Assembly: GCF_001421805.1 (NCBI RefSeq)
Contig: NZ_LMLC01000005.1
Coordinates: 464,389 to 528,388 of the forward strand
Source of the DNA: Sphingomonas sp. Leaf34
Lineage (GTDB): Bacteria; Pseudomonadota; Alphaproteobacteria; Sphingomonadales; Sphingomonadaceae
DNA: 64,000 bases
Direction: 5' to 3'
The translations under genes and the position numbers were made by a program. The notes below the pieces were generated by a model that was not told the origin of the DNA, ran no database searches, and saw only the letters and a list, made by a program, of their open reading frames with translations. Shown one piece after another: positions 8,150 to 16,696 of the stretch. Each line of letters begins with the position of its first letter. Positions within the stretch are counted from its first letter, which is position 1.

Positions 8150-8716
8150 ATGGACGCATTGATGGCGGCCGTCGTCGCGGCCGCGCTCGCGCAGGTCGGC
8201 GATCGCACCGCATGGCTCGCCGCGATCCTGTCGGACCGGTATGGCAGCCCCGCGCGGATCATCGCGATGGCCGCGCTTGCCCTGCTCGCCGCAAGCGGGC
8301 TCGCTGCCACGCTGGGCACGGTGATCGGCCCGAAGCTCGCGCCCAATGCGCAACAGCTGATGCTCGCGCTTGCGCTGCTGCTGCAGGGCGGCGGCGCATT
8401 TTTCCCGGCCAAGGCGCCCGACCGGCTCGACCGCTGGCGAATCGGTGCATTCGCGACCGCGATGCTCGGTCTCTTCATCCTCGCGTTCGGCGACGGGGTG
8501 CAGTTCATCGTCCTGACGCTGGCCGCACGCACGCCCGTCCCCGCGCTCGCCGCGGTCGGCGCGACGATCGGATCTCTCGTCGTGATCGTCCCCGCCGCGC
8601 TGATGGGCGAGGCGGCTTGGCTGAAACTGCCGCTCAAGCCGCTGCGGATCGCGATCGGCGGGGTGTTCGTGCTGTTCGGCCTCGTCTTCGCGCTCGGTGC
8701 ATTGCGGCTCGTCTGA
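8150..8716 (+). CDS. TMEM165/GDT1 (UPF0016) family membrane protein with altered motifs
   Basis: The 188-residue protein has about six hydrophobic segments arranged as two homologous halves, the layout of TMEM165/GDT1 cation transporters (Mn2+/Ca2+ in studied members). The family signature is E-x-G-D-(K/R)-(T/S) once per half. Here the first half reads QVGDRT (residues 15-20) and the second AFGDGV (112-117), so both key glutamates are replaced while G-D is kept. Membership is fairly clear, but ion transport by the usual mechanism is uncertain. It starts 3 bp after the preceding gene. Confidence 0.75.
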   Translation: MDALMAAVVAAALAQVGDRTAWLAAILSDRYGSPARIIAMAALALLAASGLAATLGTVIGPKLAPNAQQLMLALALLLQGGGAFFPAKAPDRLDRWRIGAFATAMLGLFILAFGDGVQFIVLTLAARTPVPALAAVGATIGSLVVIVPAALMGEAAWLKLPLKPLRIAIGGVFVLFGLVFALGALRLV

Positions 8717-8769
8717 CCCGAGCCGGGCGCTGGCACCCTGCGCTGTCCCGGTCCGATCGTTACGGATCA

Positions 8770-8795
8770 GGAACCAACTGGTTGTGACACCGGTT
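8770..8795 (+). promoter_or_regulatory. Likely EcfG (general stress response) promoter
   Basis: GGAAC at 8770-8774 is followed by 17 bp and GGTT at 8792-8795. The known alphaproteobacterial EcfG consensus is GGAAC, 16-17 bp, then cGTT. It lies about 30 bp before the DUF1328 start, the right distance, and small DUF1328 proteins are typical members of stress regulons. Confidence 0.6.
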
Positions 8796-8823
8796 GAGTG
8801 ACCTTACCACATTGGAGGCCGTC

Positions 8824-9009
8824 ATGCTGAAGCTCGCAATCACCTTTCTCGTCATCGGTGCCGTGCTCGCGCTGCTCGGCTTCGGCGGCATCGGCGGGGC
8901 GTTCATCGGCATCGCCAAGATCCTGTTCTTCATCGCGATCGCGCTGTTCGTGATCTTCCTCGTGCTCGGCCTGCTCGCGGGCAAGGGGATCAAGAACGCG
9001 ATCGACTGA
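8824..9009 (+). CDS. DUF1328 small membrane protein
   Basis: The 61-residue protein has two hydrophobic helices joined by a glycine-rich turn ([18 protein letters not shown]), matching DUF1328 (YtjA-like) proteins of 50-60 residues. Members are inner-membrane proteins, often stress-induced; the mechanism is unknown. The ATG at 8824 has TTGGAGG at a proper distance upstream, so the earlier in-frame GTG at 8794 is rejected, especially as that GTG lies within the putative EcfG promoter. A hairpin terminator follows. Confidence 0.88.
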   Translation: MLKLAITFLVIGAVLALLGFGGIGGAFIGIAKILFFIAIALFVIFLVLGLLAGKGIKNAID

Positions 9010-9035
9010 GGCGCCTCGCTTAGATCGGACCATAA

Positions 9036-9069
9036 CGACCGTCGCCGGACCCTCCGGCGGCGGTCGTTT
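9036..9069 (+). terminator. Terminator after the DUF1328 gene
   Basis: A 14-bp stem (CGACCGTCGCCGGA with TCCGGCGGCGGTCG, one wobble pair) has a 3-nt loop and is followed by TTTCGT. It begins 27 bp after the stop codon and separates the gene from the ligase. Confidence 0.75.
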
Positions 9070-9110
9070 CGTGTCTGCATCCCTTCGGGTAAGATGCGCG
9101 TTCAACGACG

Positions 9111-10703
9111 ATGCATGCCTTTGCCGCCCTGCTCGACTCCCTTACCTATACCCGGTCGCGCAACGCGAAGCTGAAGCTGATCGCGGATTACCTGCGCGCG
9201 ACGCCCGATCCCGATCGCGGTTGGGCGATGGCGGCGCTGACCGGTGATCTCGACCTCAAGGGCGTGAAGTCGGCGGTGATCCGCGGGTTGATCGAGGAGC
9301 GCGTCGATCCAGTGCTGTTCCGGATGAGCCGCGATTATGTCGGCGATACCGCGGAGACCGTGGCGCTGCTCTGGCCCGAACCCACGGTTCCGGTCGATCC
9401 CACGCCTTTGTCGATCACCGACGTGGTCGAGCGGCTGGCGGCGTTGTCGCGCGCGGATGCCCCCGCCGCGCTGGCCGACATGCTCGACCGGTCGGATGCC
9501 GAGGAACGGTTCGCGCTGCTCAAGATGGCGACGGGCGCTCTGCGGATCGGGGTGTCGGCGCGGCTGGCGAAGACCGCGCTTGCCGACGCGTTCGGGCTCG
9601 ATGTCGATGCGGTCGAGGAGGTCTGGCACGGGCTCGATGCGCCGTATCCGAGCCTGTTCGCGTGGGCCGAGGGGACGGGCGAACAGCCGACGCCTGCCGA
9701 TGTGCCCGTGTTCCGGCCGTTCATGCTCGCGCACGGGCTGGAGGATCTGCGCGTCGATCTGGCCGACTATGCCGCCGAGTGGAAATGGGACGGGATCCGC
9801 GTGCAGATCGTCCATGTCGCGGGTGAGACGCGGCTCTACAGCCGCACCGGCGACGACGTGACCGCCAGCTTCCCCGAGATCGCCGCTGCGTTCCGGACGC
9901 CGGGGACAGTCGATGGCGAGTTGCTGGTGAAGGGCGAGCATCAGGGCGGTACGCTGGAGGATGGCGGGGGTGCGGCCAGCTTCAATGCGCTCCAGCAGCG
10001 CCTCGGGCGCAAGACGGTGTCGGCGAAGATGCTGGCCGAGTATCCCGCGTTCGTACGGCTCTACGACCTGTTGATCGATGGCGAGGAGGATCTACGCGCC
10101 CTGCCCTGGACCGACCGGCGTGAACGGCTGGAAGCGTTCATGCCGCACCTCGATCCCGAGCGGTTCGATCTGAGCCTGGTGATCGACGCGGACGACTTCA
10201 CCGCGCTGGAGGCGATCCGCGCGACCGCGCGCGACGCGGCGATCGAGGGCGTGATGCTCAAGCGCCGCGACTCGCCTTATGTCGGCGGGCGTCGTGCGGG
10301 GCTCTGGTACAAATGGAAGCGCGATCCGCTGACCGCCGATTGCGTGATGATGTACGCGCAGCGTGGCTCGGGGCGGCGTTCGTCCTATTATTCGGATTAC
10401 ACGTTTGGCTGCTGGACGGAGGAGGGCGAACTGCTGCCGGTGGGTAAGGCGTATTCGGGGATCACCGACGAGGAGTTGAAGATGCTCGACAGCTTCGTGC
10501 GCAACCATACGCAGAACCGGTTCGGGCCGGTGCGCGAGGTGGAGAAGACGCTGGTGCTGGAGATCGCGTTCGATTCGCTGCATGATTCGAAGCGGCACAA
10601 ATCGGGCGTGGCGATGCGCTTTCCGCGGATCGCGCGGATCCGGACGGACAAGCCCGCGGCGGAAGCGGACCGGATCGAGACGCTGAAGCGGATGATTACA
10701 TAA
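9111..10703 (+). CDS. ATP-dependent DNA ligase of the ligase-associated DNA-damage response
   Basis: The 530-residue protein has an N-terminal helical ligase domain (about 1-190), a nucleotidyltransferase domain and a C-terminal OB domain. Motif I is EWKWDGIR with catalytic Lys225. Later motifs include EGVMLKRRDSPY near residue 380 and GLWYKWKRDPLTAD near 400. This is the family named cisplatin damage response ATP-dependent ligase. In many alphaproteobacteria it sits in one operon with an exonuclease, an Lhr-type helicase and PdeM. Here those three genes are at 20254, 22106 and 29451. The ATG at 9111 is the first start in frame. Confidence 0.93.
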   Translation: MHAFAALLDSLTYTRSRNAKLKLIADYLRATPDPDRGWAMAALTGDLDLKGVKSAVIRGLIEERVDPVLFRMSRDYVGDTAETVALLWPEPTVPVDPTPLSITDVVERLAALSRADAPAALADMLDRSDAEERFALLKMATGALRIGVSARLAKTALADAFGLDVDAVEEVWHGLDAPYPSLFAWAEGTGEQPTPADVPVFRPFMLAHGLEDLRVDLADYAAEWKWDGIRVQIVHVAGETRLYSRTGDDVTASFPEIAAAFRTPGTVDGELLVKGEHQGGTLEDGGGAASFNALQQRLGRKTVSAKMLAEYPAFVRLYDLLIDGEEDLRALPWTDRRERLEAFMPHLDPERFDLSLVIDADDFTALEAIRATARDAAIEGVMLKRRDSPYVGGRRAGLWYKWKRDPLTADCVMMYAQRGSGRRSSYYSDYTFGCWTEEGELLPVGKAYSGITDEELKMLDSFVRNHTQNRFGPVREVEKTLVLEIAFDSLHDSKRHKSGVAMRFPRIARIRTDKPAAEADRIETLKRMIT

Positions 10704-10774
10704 TCCGCGCGTCATCGAAGCGGGCGGCATTGCGGGGTATCGCCGCCGATCTTGGCGAGCGTGAGGATGGTCCG

Positions 10775-11548
10775 GTGAATACAACGAAACATCCCCGCAC
10801 GGCGGCGGCACGACGGTGGCGGCGTGGCGTGTGGGTGAGCGGTATCCTGTCCGCGATCATCGTGCTGTTCGTCTATCTCGCGGGGTATTTCGACCGCGAT
10901 CCGGTGCATGTGTACCCGGCGATCGGCATCCACGCGTCGGGCGCGCCGCCGATCGCGGTGGTCAATTTTTCTGGCGACATGGGGCTGCGGTTCCTGCTCG
11001 GCGCGTCGACTTCGCGTGGGCTGGCCGAGCATCGGATTCCGGTCGTCGGGATCACCACCCCTGCGCTGTTCGCGCGCCATCGGTCGCGGGAGGAACTCGA
11101 TGCGATCGTCGCGGACGGGGTTCGCGCGGCGCTGGCGCGGACCGGGGCGAAGCGGGTGGTGGTGATGGGCCAGTCCTACGGCGCGGACATCGTCCAAACC
11201 GGGCTGGCGGATCTGCCGGCGTCGCTGCGGCCGCGCGTTGCGGGGATCGTGTTGATCCTGCCGGGGGACACGGTGTTCTACCGCGCGGATCCGTCGGGGC
11301 TGCTGTACGATCACGGGACGCCCGACAGCATGGGGGTTTCGACGGGCAACCGGCTCGATTGGGCGCCGCTCACGTGCATTTACGGGGTCGAGGAAACCGA
11401 CAGTTTGTGCCCGTTGCTGAGCGTGGCCGGCGTACGGAAGGTCGGGATGCCTGGGGGGCATAACATCCATCATGATGCGGATGGGCTGCTGGGGCATGTG
11501 CTGGCGGCGATCGAGGCGGTGGCACCGGGGACGGAACGCGGGTCCTGA
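10775..11548 (+). CDS. AcvB/VirJ-type serine hydrolase
   Basis: The 257-residue protein has one N-terminal membrane anchor (about residues 18-37) and an alpha/beta hydrolase-like body. Its nucleophile elbow is VVVMGQSYGAD (G-x-S-x-G). VVNFSGDMGLR and MPGGHNIHHD (likely catalytic His) match the VirJ/AcvB pattern. Related proteins hydrolyse lysyl-phosphatidylglycerol or act in virulence protein export; the substrate here is unknown. I choose GTG at 10775 rather than a TTG further upstream. The ligase gene ends 71 bp earlier in the same direction. Confidence 0.8.
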   Translation: MNTTKHPRTAAARRWRRGVWVSGILSAIIVLFVYLAGYFDRDPVHVYPAIGIHASGAPPIAVVNFSGDMGLRFLLGASTSRGLAEHRIPVVGITTPALFARHRSREELDAIVADGVRAALARTGAKRVVVMGQSYGADIVQTGLADLPASLRPRVAGIVLILPGDTVFYRADPSGLLYDHGTPDSMGVSTGNRLDWAPLTCIYGVEETDSLCPLLSVAGVRKVGMPGGHNIHHDADGLLGHVLAAIEAVAPGTERGS

Positions 11549-11604
11549 GGGGGCGCTGGCCTGTGCCTTGGTCTCCAGCGGTGGCAGCGGAAGCGCGCCA
11601 CACG

Positions 11605-11762
11605 GGGATACCCCAGCTTTCGCTGGGGTGACGGGGGAGGCGGGGTGACGGATGAGGTGTGGTGACGGGATTTGGGTGCGGCAGGTTGGCACGTCCCGGA
11701 TCGCCACCTTGTTCTCCCGCGAAGGCGGGGGTCCAGTCTGGGCTCCCGCGTTCGCGGGAGAG
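11605..11762. repeat. Two palindromic repeats (family C copy 2 and a short element)
   Basis: At 11711-11762 a short family C copy has TTCTCCCGCGAAGGCGGG and its inverse with almost no core. At about 11605-11632 a smaller hairpin reads ATACCCCAGCTTTCGCTGGG. Together they occupy the 250-bp space between two convergent genes, and I see no coding potential there. Confidence 0.65.
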
Positions 11763-11798
11763 CAAGGGCATGGGTAGTGTAGAGCGGCAAGCAGCGAC

Positions 11799-12623
11799 TT
11801 AGCGCGGGGCGTTGATCTTAATCTCGAACAGCGTGGGCCAGTATTTGCCCGTCACGAACAGCCGGTCGGCCTTGGCGTCCCAGGCGATGCCGTTCAGGAC
11901 CGCCTCGGGGTCGGTCGCGGCGATTTCGGCGACCAGCGGGCGGAGGTCGATGATCGCGGTCACCTTGCCCGTGGCGGGATCGATGCGGACCAGGAAGCCG
12001 GTGTGCCAGACGTTGGCGAGCACGGCGCCGTGGACATATTCAAGCTCGTTGATGTCGCGTAAGGGACGACCGTCGATCGTCACCGCGACCCGGTTGCGTT
12101 CGGCCAGCGTCAGCGGGTCGCGCATCATCAGGCTGTCGCTGCCGTCGGACTGGATGAACCCGCGCGAGTCGCTGGTCAGCCCCCAGCCCTCGCCGGTGTA
12201 GCGGTTCTGGCCCCTTGGCTTCAGCGTGCGGACGTCCCAGCGATGCGCAATGCCGTCATGCCAGGTGAGGCTGACGAGCTGGTCCTTCCACAGCGCGAGA
12301 CCTTCACCGAACTGCGCGGGATCGATTCGCGCCTTGGCGAGGATCTTGCCATCGGCGAGCGAGACGCGGCGGACGTCGGATTGCCGTTCCTGCCCCGTGC
12401 TCTCGTACAGCGCGCCATCGTGCCAGAGCAGGCCTTCGGTGAACGCGGTACGATCGTGCGGATAACGCGCGACGATCGTCGCGGACAGCATCGGCACGCG
12501 CACATCCGGCGCGGCGGCCGCCTGTACGCGGGCGGGTGCCGCCGACGACAGCACCGATGATGAAACGAGAACGGCCGGCCCCGCAAAAGCGAGGCCGGCC
12601 GCGATCGTTATCCTACCAAACAT
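11799..12623 (-). CDS. Glutaminyl-peptide cyclotransferase, secreted
   Basis: The 274-residue protein starts with a signal peptide (about 1-30). The remainder fits the plant/bacterial-type glutaminyl cyclase (beta-propeller, Glu_cyclase_2): RYPHDRTAFTEGLLW, then YESTGQ, GEGWGLTSD, LNELEYV-like DINELEYVHG and LNGIAWD near the end. The enzyme converts N-terminal glutamine to pyroglutamate, in the periplasm given the signal. It lies 34 bp after the cold-shock-protein gene on the same strand and may be read through from it. Confidence 0.9.
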   Translation of the reverse strand: MFGRITIAAGLAFAGPAVLVSSSVLSSAAPARVQAAAAPDVRVPMLSATIVARYPHDRTAFTEGLLWHDGALYESTGQERQSDVRRVSLADGKILAKARIDPAQFGEGLALWKDQLVSLTWHDGIAHRWDVRTLKPRGQNRYTGEGWGLTSDSRGFIQSDGSDSLMMRDPLTLAERNRVAVTIDGRPLRDINELEYVHGAVLANVWHTGFLVRIDPATGKVTAIIDLRPLVAEIAATDPEAVLNGIAWDAKADRLFVTGKYWPTLFEIKINAPR

Positions 12624-12657
12624 GGTATGGATCAGCGTTCTGCTTCAGTCAGCTGGA

Positions 12658-13506
12658 TCAGCCGCCTGCGCTCAGGTTCACCGCTGCGTACTTGCCGCGA
12701 CGATCGACCTCGAGCTCGAACTCGAGCTTGTCGCCCTCGTTCAGCGTCGCCATGCCGGCGCGCTCGACGGCCGAGATGTGGACGAATGCGTCAGGCTGTC
12801 CGTCGTCGCGCTGGATGAAGCCGAAGCCCTTCATCGCGTTGAAGAACTTGACCGTACCGGTTGCCTTCTCGCCGGTGAGCTGACGCTGTGCGCCACCACC
12901 GTCACGGTCACCACCACGGGGTGCACCCGGGCCGGCATCACGGTCACGCGGCGGGCCGCGATCGGTGACGGCCATCGGCTCGCCGTCGATCTTGAGGTCG
13001 GTTGCCGAGATACGGCCACCGCGGTCGACGAGCGTGAAGCCGAGCGGCTGACCCTCTGCGAGCGCGACCATGCCGGCCTGCTCAACAGCGCTGATGTGAA
13101 CGAACACGTCCTCGCCGCCGTCATCGCGAACGACGAAGCCAAAGCCCTTCTGCGCGTTGAAGAACTTTACGACACCGGTGCCTTCGCCGACGACCTGGGG
13201 AGGCATGCCGCGACCACCGCCGCCGCCGCCACCGCCCGAGAAGCCGCCGCCACCGCCGCCGCCGCGGTAACCACCGCCGCCACCGCCGCCGCCGCCGAAG
13301 CTGCTGCCGCCGCCGTAGCTGCTGCCACCGCCGCCGCCGTAGCTCGAACCGCCGCCGCCGCCATAGCTGTTGCCGCCGCCGAACCGGTCGCCGCCGCCAC
13401 CAAAGCTGCTGCCGCCGCCGAACTCGTTGTCGCCGCCGCCGAAGCTGTCGCGCTTATCGCGGCCACGCCCGCCACGGTTCCCGCGGCCACCTTTATCGAA
13501 ACCCAT
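12658..13506 (-). CDS. Double cold-shock-domain protein with glycine-rich N-terminal region
   Basis: The 282-residue protein has three parts. Residues 1-100 are a low-complexity head of FGGG/YGGGG blocks with an RGG-like basic start. The first cold-shock domain (about 109-172) has RNP1 KGFGFVV and RNP2 VFVHI. A basic linker (about 180-212) leads to the second domain (about 216-280) with KGFGFIQ and AFVHI. Cold-shock domains bind single-stranded RNA or DNA; glycine-rich tails in RNA-binding proteins often promote self-association. I start at the ATG at 13506, since the frame upstream codes for no recognisable sequence. The gene is divergent from rnd, leaving room for a long leader. Confidence 0.9.
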   Translation of the reverse strand: MGFDKGGRGNRGGRGRDKRDSFGGGDNEFGGGSSFGGGGDRFGGGNSYGGGGGSSYGGGGGSSYGGGSSFGGGGGGGGGYRGGGGGGGFSGGGGGGGGRGMPPQVVGEGTGVVKFFNAQKGFGFVVRDDGGEDVFVHISAVEQAGMVALAEGQPLGFTLVDRGGRISATDLKIDGEPMAVTDRGPPRDRDAGPGAPRGGDRDGGGAQRQLTGEKATGTVKFFNAMKGFGFIQRDDGQPDAFVHISAVERAGMATLNEGDKLEFELEVDRRGKYAAVNLSAGG

Positions 13507-13810
13507 AAGCTCTGTTCGTCTTCCCGGTTCGCCCGCAAATTTCTCAAAACCCTTGTGCCGGACGACGAACGCGGGTTTTCCAGCGCGAAACCTTTTGCGC
13601 CTTGAGGGGACCCTTAGCGCAAAATACAAGCGGTCGCGAATAGAATCTGATGCGACGGCCAGCGAATTGGACCGATACTGACGCAAGTGTCGCTTGTGCG
13701 CCACGGCTCGTCGCACCGGCGCCGGGCGAGCCATCTTATTGCCCGATTCCGTACGGCAGCGCATGACAGAGCCATTGAGCGTTCAGCCGCGGGCCGCTAC
13801 GGCCACGGTC

Positions 13811-14431
13811 ATGACAGTTTATCTCCACGAAGGCGACATCCCCGCCGATCTGTTCGCGGCGGGCGCCGCGATCGCCGTCGATACCGAGACGATGGGTCTC
13901 ATCACCCCGCGCGACCGGCTGTGCCTGGTCCAGCTGTCAGATGGCGGCCCCGACGAGCATCTCGTCCGCTTCGCCGCGGGCGCCGGCTATGACGCCCCCA
14001 ATTTGAAGGCGCTGCTGGCCGACCCGGCACGCGTGAAACTGTACCATTTCGGACGATTCGATATCGCCGCGGTCCAGCATTATCTCGGCGTCGTCGCGGC
14101 GCCGGTCTATTGCACCAAGATCGCCTCGCGGCTGGTTCGGACCTATACCGATCGCCACGGCCTGAAGGAGCTGGTCCGCGAACTGCTCGGCCAGGACATC
14201 TCGAAGCAGCAGCAATCGTCCGACTGGGGCAGCCCCGAACTGTCGGACGCGCAGAAGGATTATGCCGCGTCTGACGTTCGCTTCCTCCACCGGTTGCGGA
14301 CCGAGCTCGACAAGCGGCTGATCCGCGAAGGCCGGATGGAGCTCGCCCAGGCGTGCTTCGACTTCCTGCCGACCCGCGCCGCGCTCGATCTCGCCGGCTG
14401 GCCCGAAATCGACATCTTCGCACACGCATGA
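13811..14431 (+). CDS. rnd: Ribonuclease D
   Basis: The 206-residue protein is a DEDD 3'-5' exonuclease domain: AVDTETMG (motif I), YHFGRFDIAAV (motif II) and DYAASDVRFLH (motif III). It lacks the HRDC domains of E. coli RNase D, as is usual for the short alphaproteobacterial form. The role is tRNA and other RNA 3' maturation. I choose the ATG at 13811 (MTVYLHEGDIP); in-frame starts at 13694 and 13763 would add unlike sequence. Its stop overlaps the lptC start (ATGA). Confidence 0.9.
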   Translation: MTVYLHEGDIPADLFAAGAAIAVDTETMGLITPRDRLCLVQLSDGGPDEHLVRFAAGAGYDAPNLKALLADPARVKLYHFGRFDIAAVQHYLGVVAAPVYCTKIASRLVRTYTDRHGLKELVRELLGQDISKQQQSSDWGSPELSDAQKDYAASDVRFLHRLRTELDKRLIREGRMELAQACFDFLPTRAALDLAGWPEIDIFAHA

Positions 14432-15084
14432 CGCATACGCCGCCACCTTCTCCGGTAGCCCGCCGCGCCCGCACCGCGCGGGAGGACTGGGCCGCGCCCG
14501 GCGGCAGCCATGATCGCTTCGTGGCGATCGCGCGCGTCGCGCTGCCGACCGCGATCGGCGTGCTGGCGGCGTTCCTGGTGATGGCGCCGCTGACCGCGGG
14601 CGGCGACGTGTCGTTCCTGCTCGACAAGAACAAGGTCGACGTCGCGCAGGAGCGGATGAAGATCCAGGCGGCACGCTATCGCGGCGAGGATGCCAAGGGC
14701 CAGGCGTTCACGCTCGACGCCGCCTCCGCGATCCAGAAGAGCTCGGCCGAACCGATCGTCCAGCTCAACCAGCTCGCGGCGCAGATCCAGCTGACCGACG
14801 GGCCCGCCAACATCAAGGCGAACACCGGCCGCTACGACATGGACACCGAGAAGGTGCAGCTGTTCGGCCCGCTCAACGCGACCGCGGCGGGCGGCTACGA
14901 CCTGAAGACCACTAACGCGACGATCGACATGAAGGCGCGCACGCTCGAAAGCGGCGGGGCGGCGACCGGCACCGTGCAGCAGGGCACGTTCAGCGCGAAC
15001 AAGCTGCGCGCGAACTTGGAACAGCGCACCGTGACGCTTGATGGCAATGCCCGCTTGCGGATCATCCCCAGAGGGCCGAAATAA
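14428..15084 (+). CDS. lptC: LPS export protein LptC
   Basis: The 218-residue protein has a basic cytoplasmic start, one membrane span (about 31-53) and a periplasmic domain of beta strands typical of the LptC/OstA fold. LptC links the LptB2FG transporter to LptA in moving lipopolysaccharide to the outer membrane. The start codon overlaps the rnd stop by 4 bp and lptA follows after 5 bp, so the three are translationally close and co-transcribed. Confidence 0.9.
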   Translation: MTHTPPPSPVARRARTAREDWAAPGGSHDRFVAIARVALPTAIGVLAAFLVMAPLTAGGDVSFLLDKNKVDVAQERMKIQAARYRGEDAKGQAFTLDAASAIQKSSAEPIVQLNQLAAQIQLTDGPANIKANTGRYDMDTEKVQLFGPLNATAAGGYDLKTTNATIDMKARTLESGGAATGTVQQGTFSANKLRANLEQRTVTLDGNARLRIIPRGPK

Positions 15085-15089
15085 CAGCC

Positions 15090-15629
15090 ATGCGCGTCCC
15101 CCATATTCTTGCCGGCTTGTCCGTTCTGCTCTCCACGACCGCGGTCGCGCAGCAGCCACACAACTCCAACGCCCCGATCAACTTCGGTGCGGATCATATC
15201 GAGCTGCAGGACAAGGCGAATCGCGCCGTGCTGGCGGGCAACGTCGCGGTCAAGCAGGCCGAGATGACGCTCAACTCGGCGCGGATGACGGTGGCCTATA
15301 CGGGCCAGGTGATCGGCGGAAACCCGCAGGTCTCGCGGCTCGACGCGTCGGGCGGCGTGACGGTACGGCGCCCCGACCAGACCGCCAAGAGCCAGTATGC
15401 GATCTATGACCTCAACAAGCGCGTGATCACGATGCTCGGTGCGGTGACGCTGAACCAGGGCGGCAATGTCGTGAACGGCGGCCGGCTGACGATGAATCTT
15501 GACACCGGTCGGGCGGTCATCGACGGCTCGTCGGTCGGCGGCAGCGCGGGGGCGACCGCCGGCGGCGGCACCGTGACTCAGTCGGGCGGACGCGTGACCG
15601 GCACCTTCTCGGTCCCCAAGCGCAACTGA
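15090..15629 (+). CDS. lptA: LPS periplasmic bridge protein LptA
   Basis: The 179-residue protein has a signal peptide ending near AVAQ (residue 20). It then shows the OstA/LptA beta-jellyroll pattern: INFGADHIELQDKANRAVLAGNV, then MTVAYTG, then VNGGRLTMNLDTG. LptA forms the periplasmic bridge that carries lipopolysaccharide. The C-terminal 35 residues are Gly/Thr-rich. It sits between lptC (5 bp before) and lptB (131 bp after), the usual order. Confidence 0.93.
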   Translation: MRVPHILAGLSVLLSTTAVAQQPHNSNAPINFGADHIELQDKANRAVLAGNVAVKQAEMTLNSARMTVAYTGQVIGGNPQVSRLDASGGVTVRRPDQTAKSQYAIYDLNKRVITMLGAVTLNQGGNVVNGGRLTMNLDTGRAVIDGSSVGGSAGATAGGGTVTQSGGRVTGTFSVPKRN

Positions 15630-15760
15630 CGCATCGGCACGTCGCGGGGGCTTCCCTCCGGCGGCGTGGTCATGCATGTTTCCTGCCAATCCCCGCCGAC
15701 TTTCGCGGCGACACCCCATGCCGGACGTCCGGCAGCTGAATTTTGCGAGGGCCTGATCCC

Positions 15761-16543
15761 ATGGACGCCACCACGCTGCCCCCGATCGAAGCGGTAGAGC
15801 CGATCTCGGAGCCGCCCGTCAGCAACGGGCTGCAGGTCGTCTCGATCGCCAAGTCGTACGACAAGCGAGTCGTGCTGACCGACGTGTCGGTGTCGGTCGG
15901 TCGCGGCGAGGTCGTCGGGCTGCTCGGCCCGAACGGCGCGGGCAAGACGACGTGCTTCTATTCGGTGATGGGGCTGGTGAAGCCCGATTCGGGCCGAATC
16001 ATGCTCGACGGCGAGGATATCACGAAGCTACCGATGTACCGGCGCGCGATCCTCGGCCTCGGCTATCTGCCGCAGGAGACGTCGATCTTCCGCGGGCTGA
16101 CGATCGAGAAGAACATCCTGACGGTGCTCGAGCTGTCCGAACCCGACAAGGCGGCGCGGCAGCGCAAGCTCGACACGCTGCTCGAGGAATTCGGGCTGAC
16201 CCGGCTGCGCGCGGCACCGGCGATGGCGCTGTCGGGCGGCGAGCGGCGGCGCGCGGAAATCGCCCGTGCGCTTGCGGCGGATCCGTCGATCATGCTGCTC
16301 GACGAGCCGTTCGCCGGGATCGACCCGATCTCGATCGCCGACATCCGCGATCTGGTGAAGGACCTGAAGCGCCGCGACATCGGCGTGCTGATCACCGACC
16401 ACAATGTCCGCGAGACGCTGGAAATCGTCGACCGCGCGTACATCATCTATGACGGGCGCGTGCTGTTCTCGGGGTCGCCTGCCGAGCTGGTCGCCGATGC
16501 GAACGTCCGCCGCCTGTATCTGGGCGAAGGCTTCTCGCTTTAG
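15761..16543 (+). CDS. lptB: LPS export ABC transporter ATP-binding protein LptB
   Basis: The 260-residue ABC ATPase has Walker A GPNGAGKTT (about 56-64), the Q-loop LPQETSIFR, signature LSGGERRRAEIAR and Walker B IMLLDEPFAGIDP, followed by the switch His in ITDHNVRE. The FAGIDPISI and YIIYDGRVLFSG stretches are characteristic of LptB. It powers LPS extraction with LptFG. An extension of about 20 residues precedes the ABC fold. The ATG at 15761 has GCGAGGGCC upstream; an earlier TTG is rejected. Confidence 0.95.
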   Translation: MDATTLPPIEAVEPISEPPVSNGLQVVSIAKSYDKRVVLTDVSVSVGRGEVVGLLGPNGAGKTTCFYSVMGLVKPDSGRIMLDGEDITKLPMYRRAILGLGYLPQETSIFRGLTIEKNILTVLELSEPDKAARQRKLDTLLEEFGLTRLRAAPAMALSGGERRRAEIARALAADPSIMLLDEPFAGIDPISIADIRDLVKDLKRRDIGVLITDHNVRETLEIVDRAYIIYDGRVLFSGSPAELVADANVRRLYLGEGFSL

Positions 16544-16570
16544 ATTTATGGACAGGCTGGTGCATCCATT

Positions 16571-16692
16571 CCTCCCCGGCACGGGGAGGGGGACCAGCAA
16601 AGCTGGTGGAGGGGGGCCTCCGCGAACGCAGCGTCTGACGCGCGCCCCCTCCGTCGACGCTTCGCGCCGCCACCTCCCCTTGCAGGGGAGGA
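16571..16692. repeat. Palindromic repeat, family B copy 2, adjoining rpoN
   Basis: It begins CCTCCCCGGCACGGGGAGG and ends with the inverse CCACCTCCCCTTGCAGGGGA plus GGA. The core differs from other copies and includes CAGCAAAGCTGGTG. Its last bases, GGGGAGG at 16685-16691, lie 5 nt before the rpoN GTG and form the only Shine-Dalgarno-like sequence there. Confidence 0.85.
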
Positions 16693-16696
16693 TCTG

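Noticed and set aside
11688..11706. TGGCACG after the VirJ-like gene as a sigma-54 promoter
   Set aside because: The GC element is not at the required 10-bp spacing from GG, and no gene start follows in that direction.
12565..12605. GGCCGGCC inverted repeat as a terminator
   Set aside because: It lies inside the signal-peptide coding region of the glutaminyl cyclase gene and is explained by G+C-rich codons.
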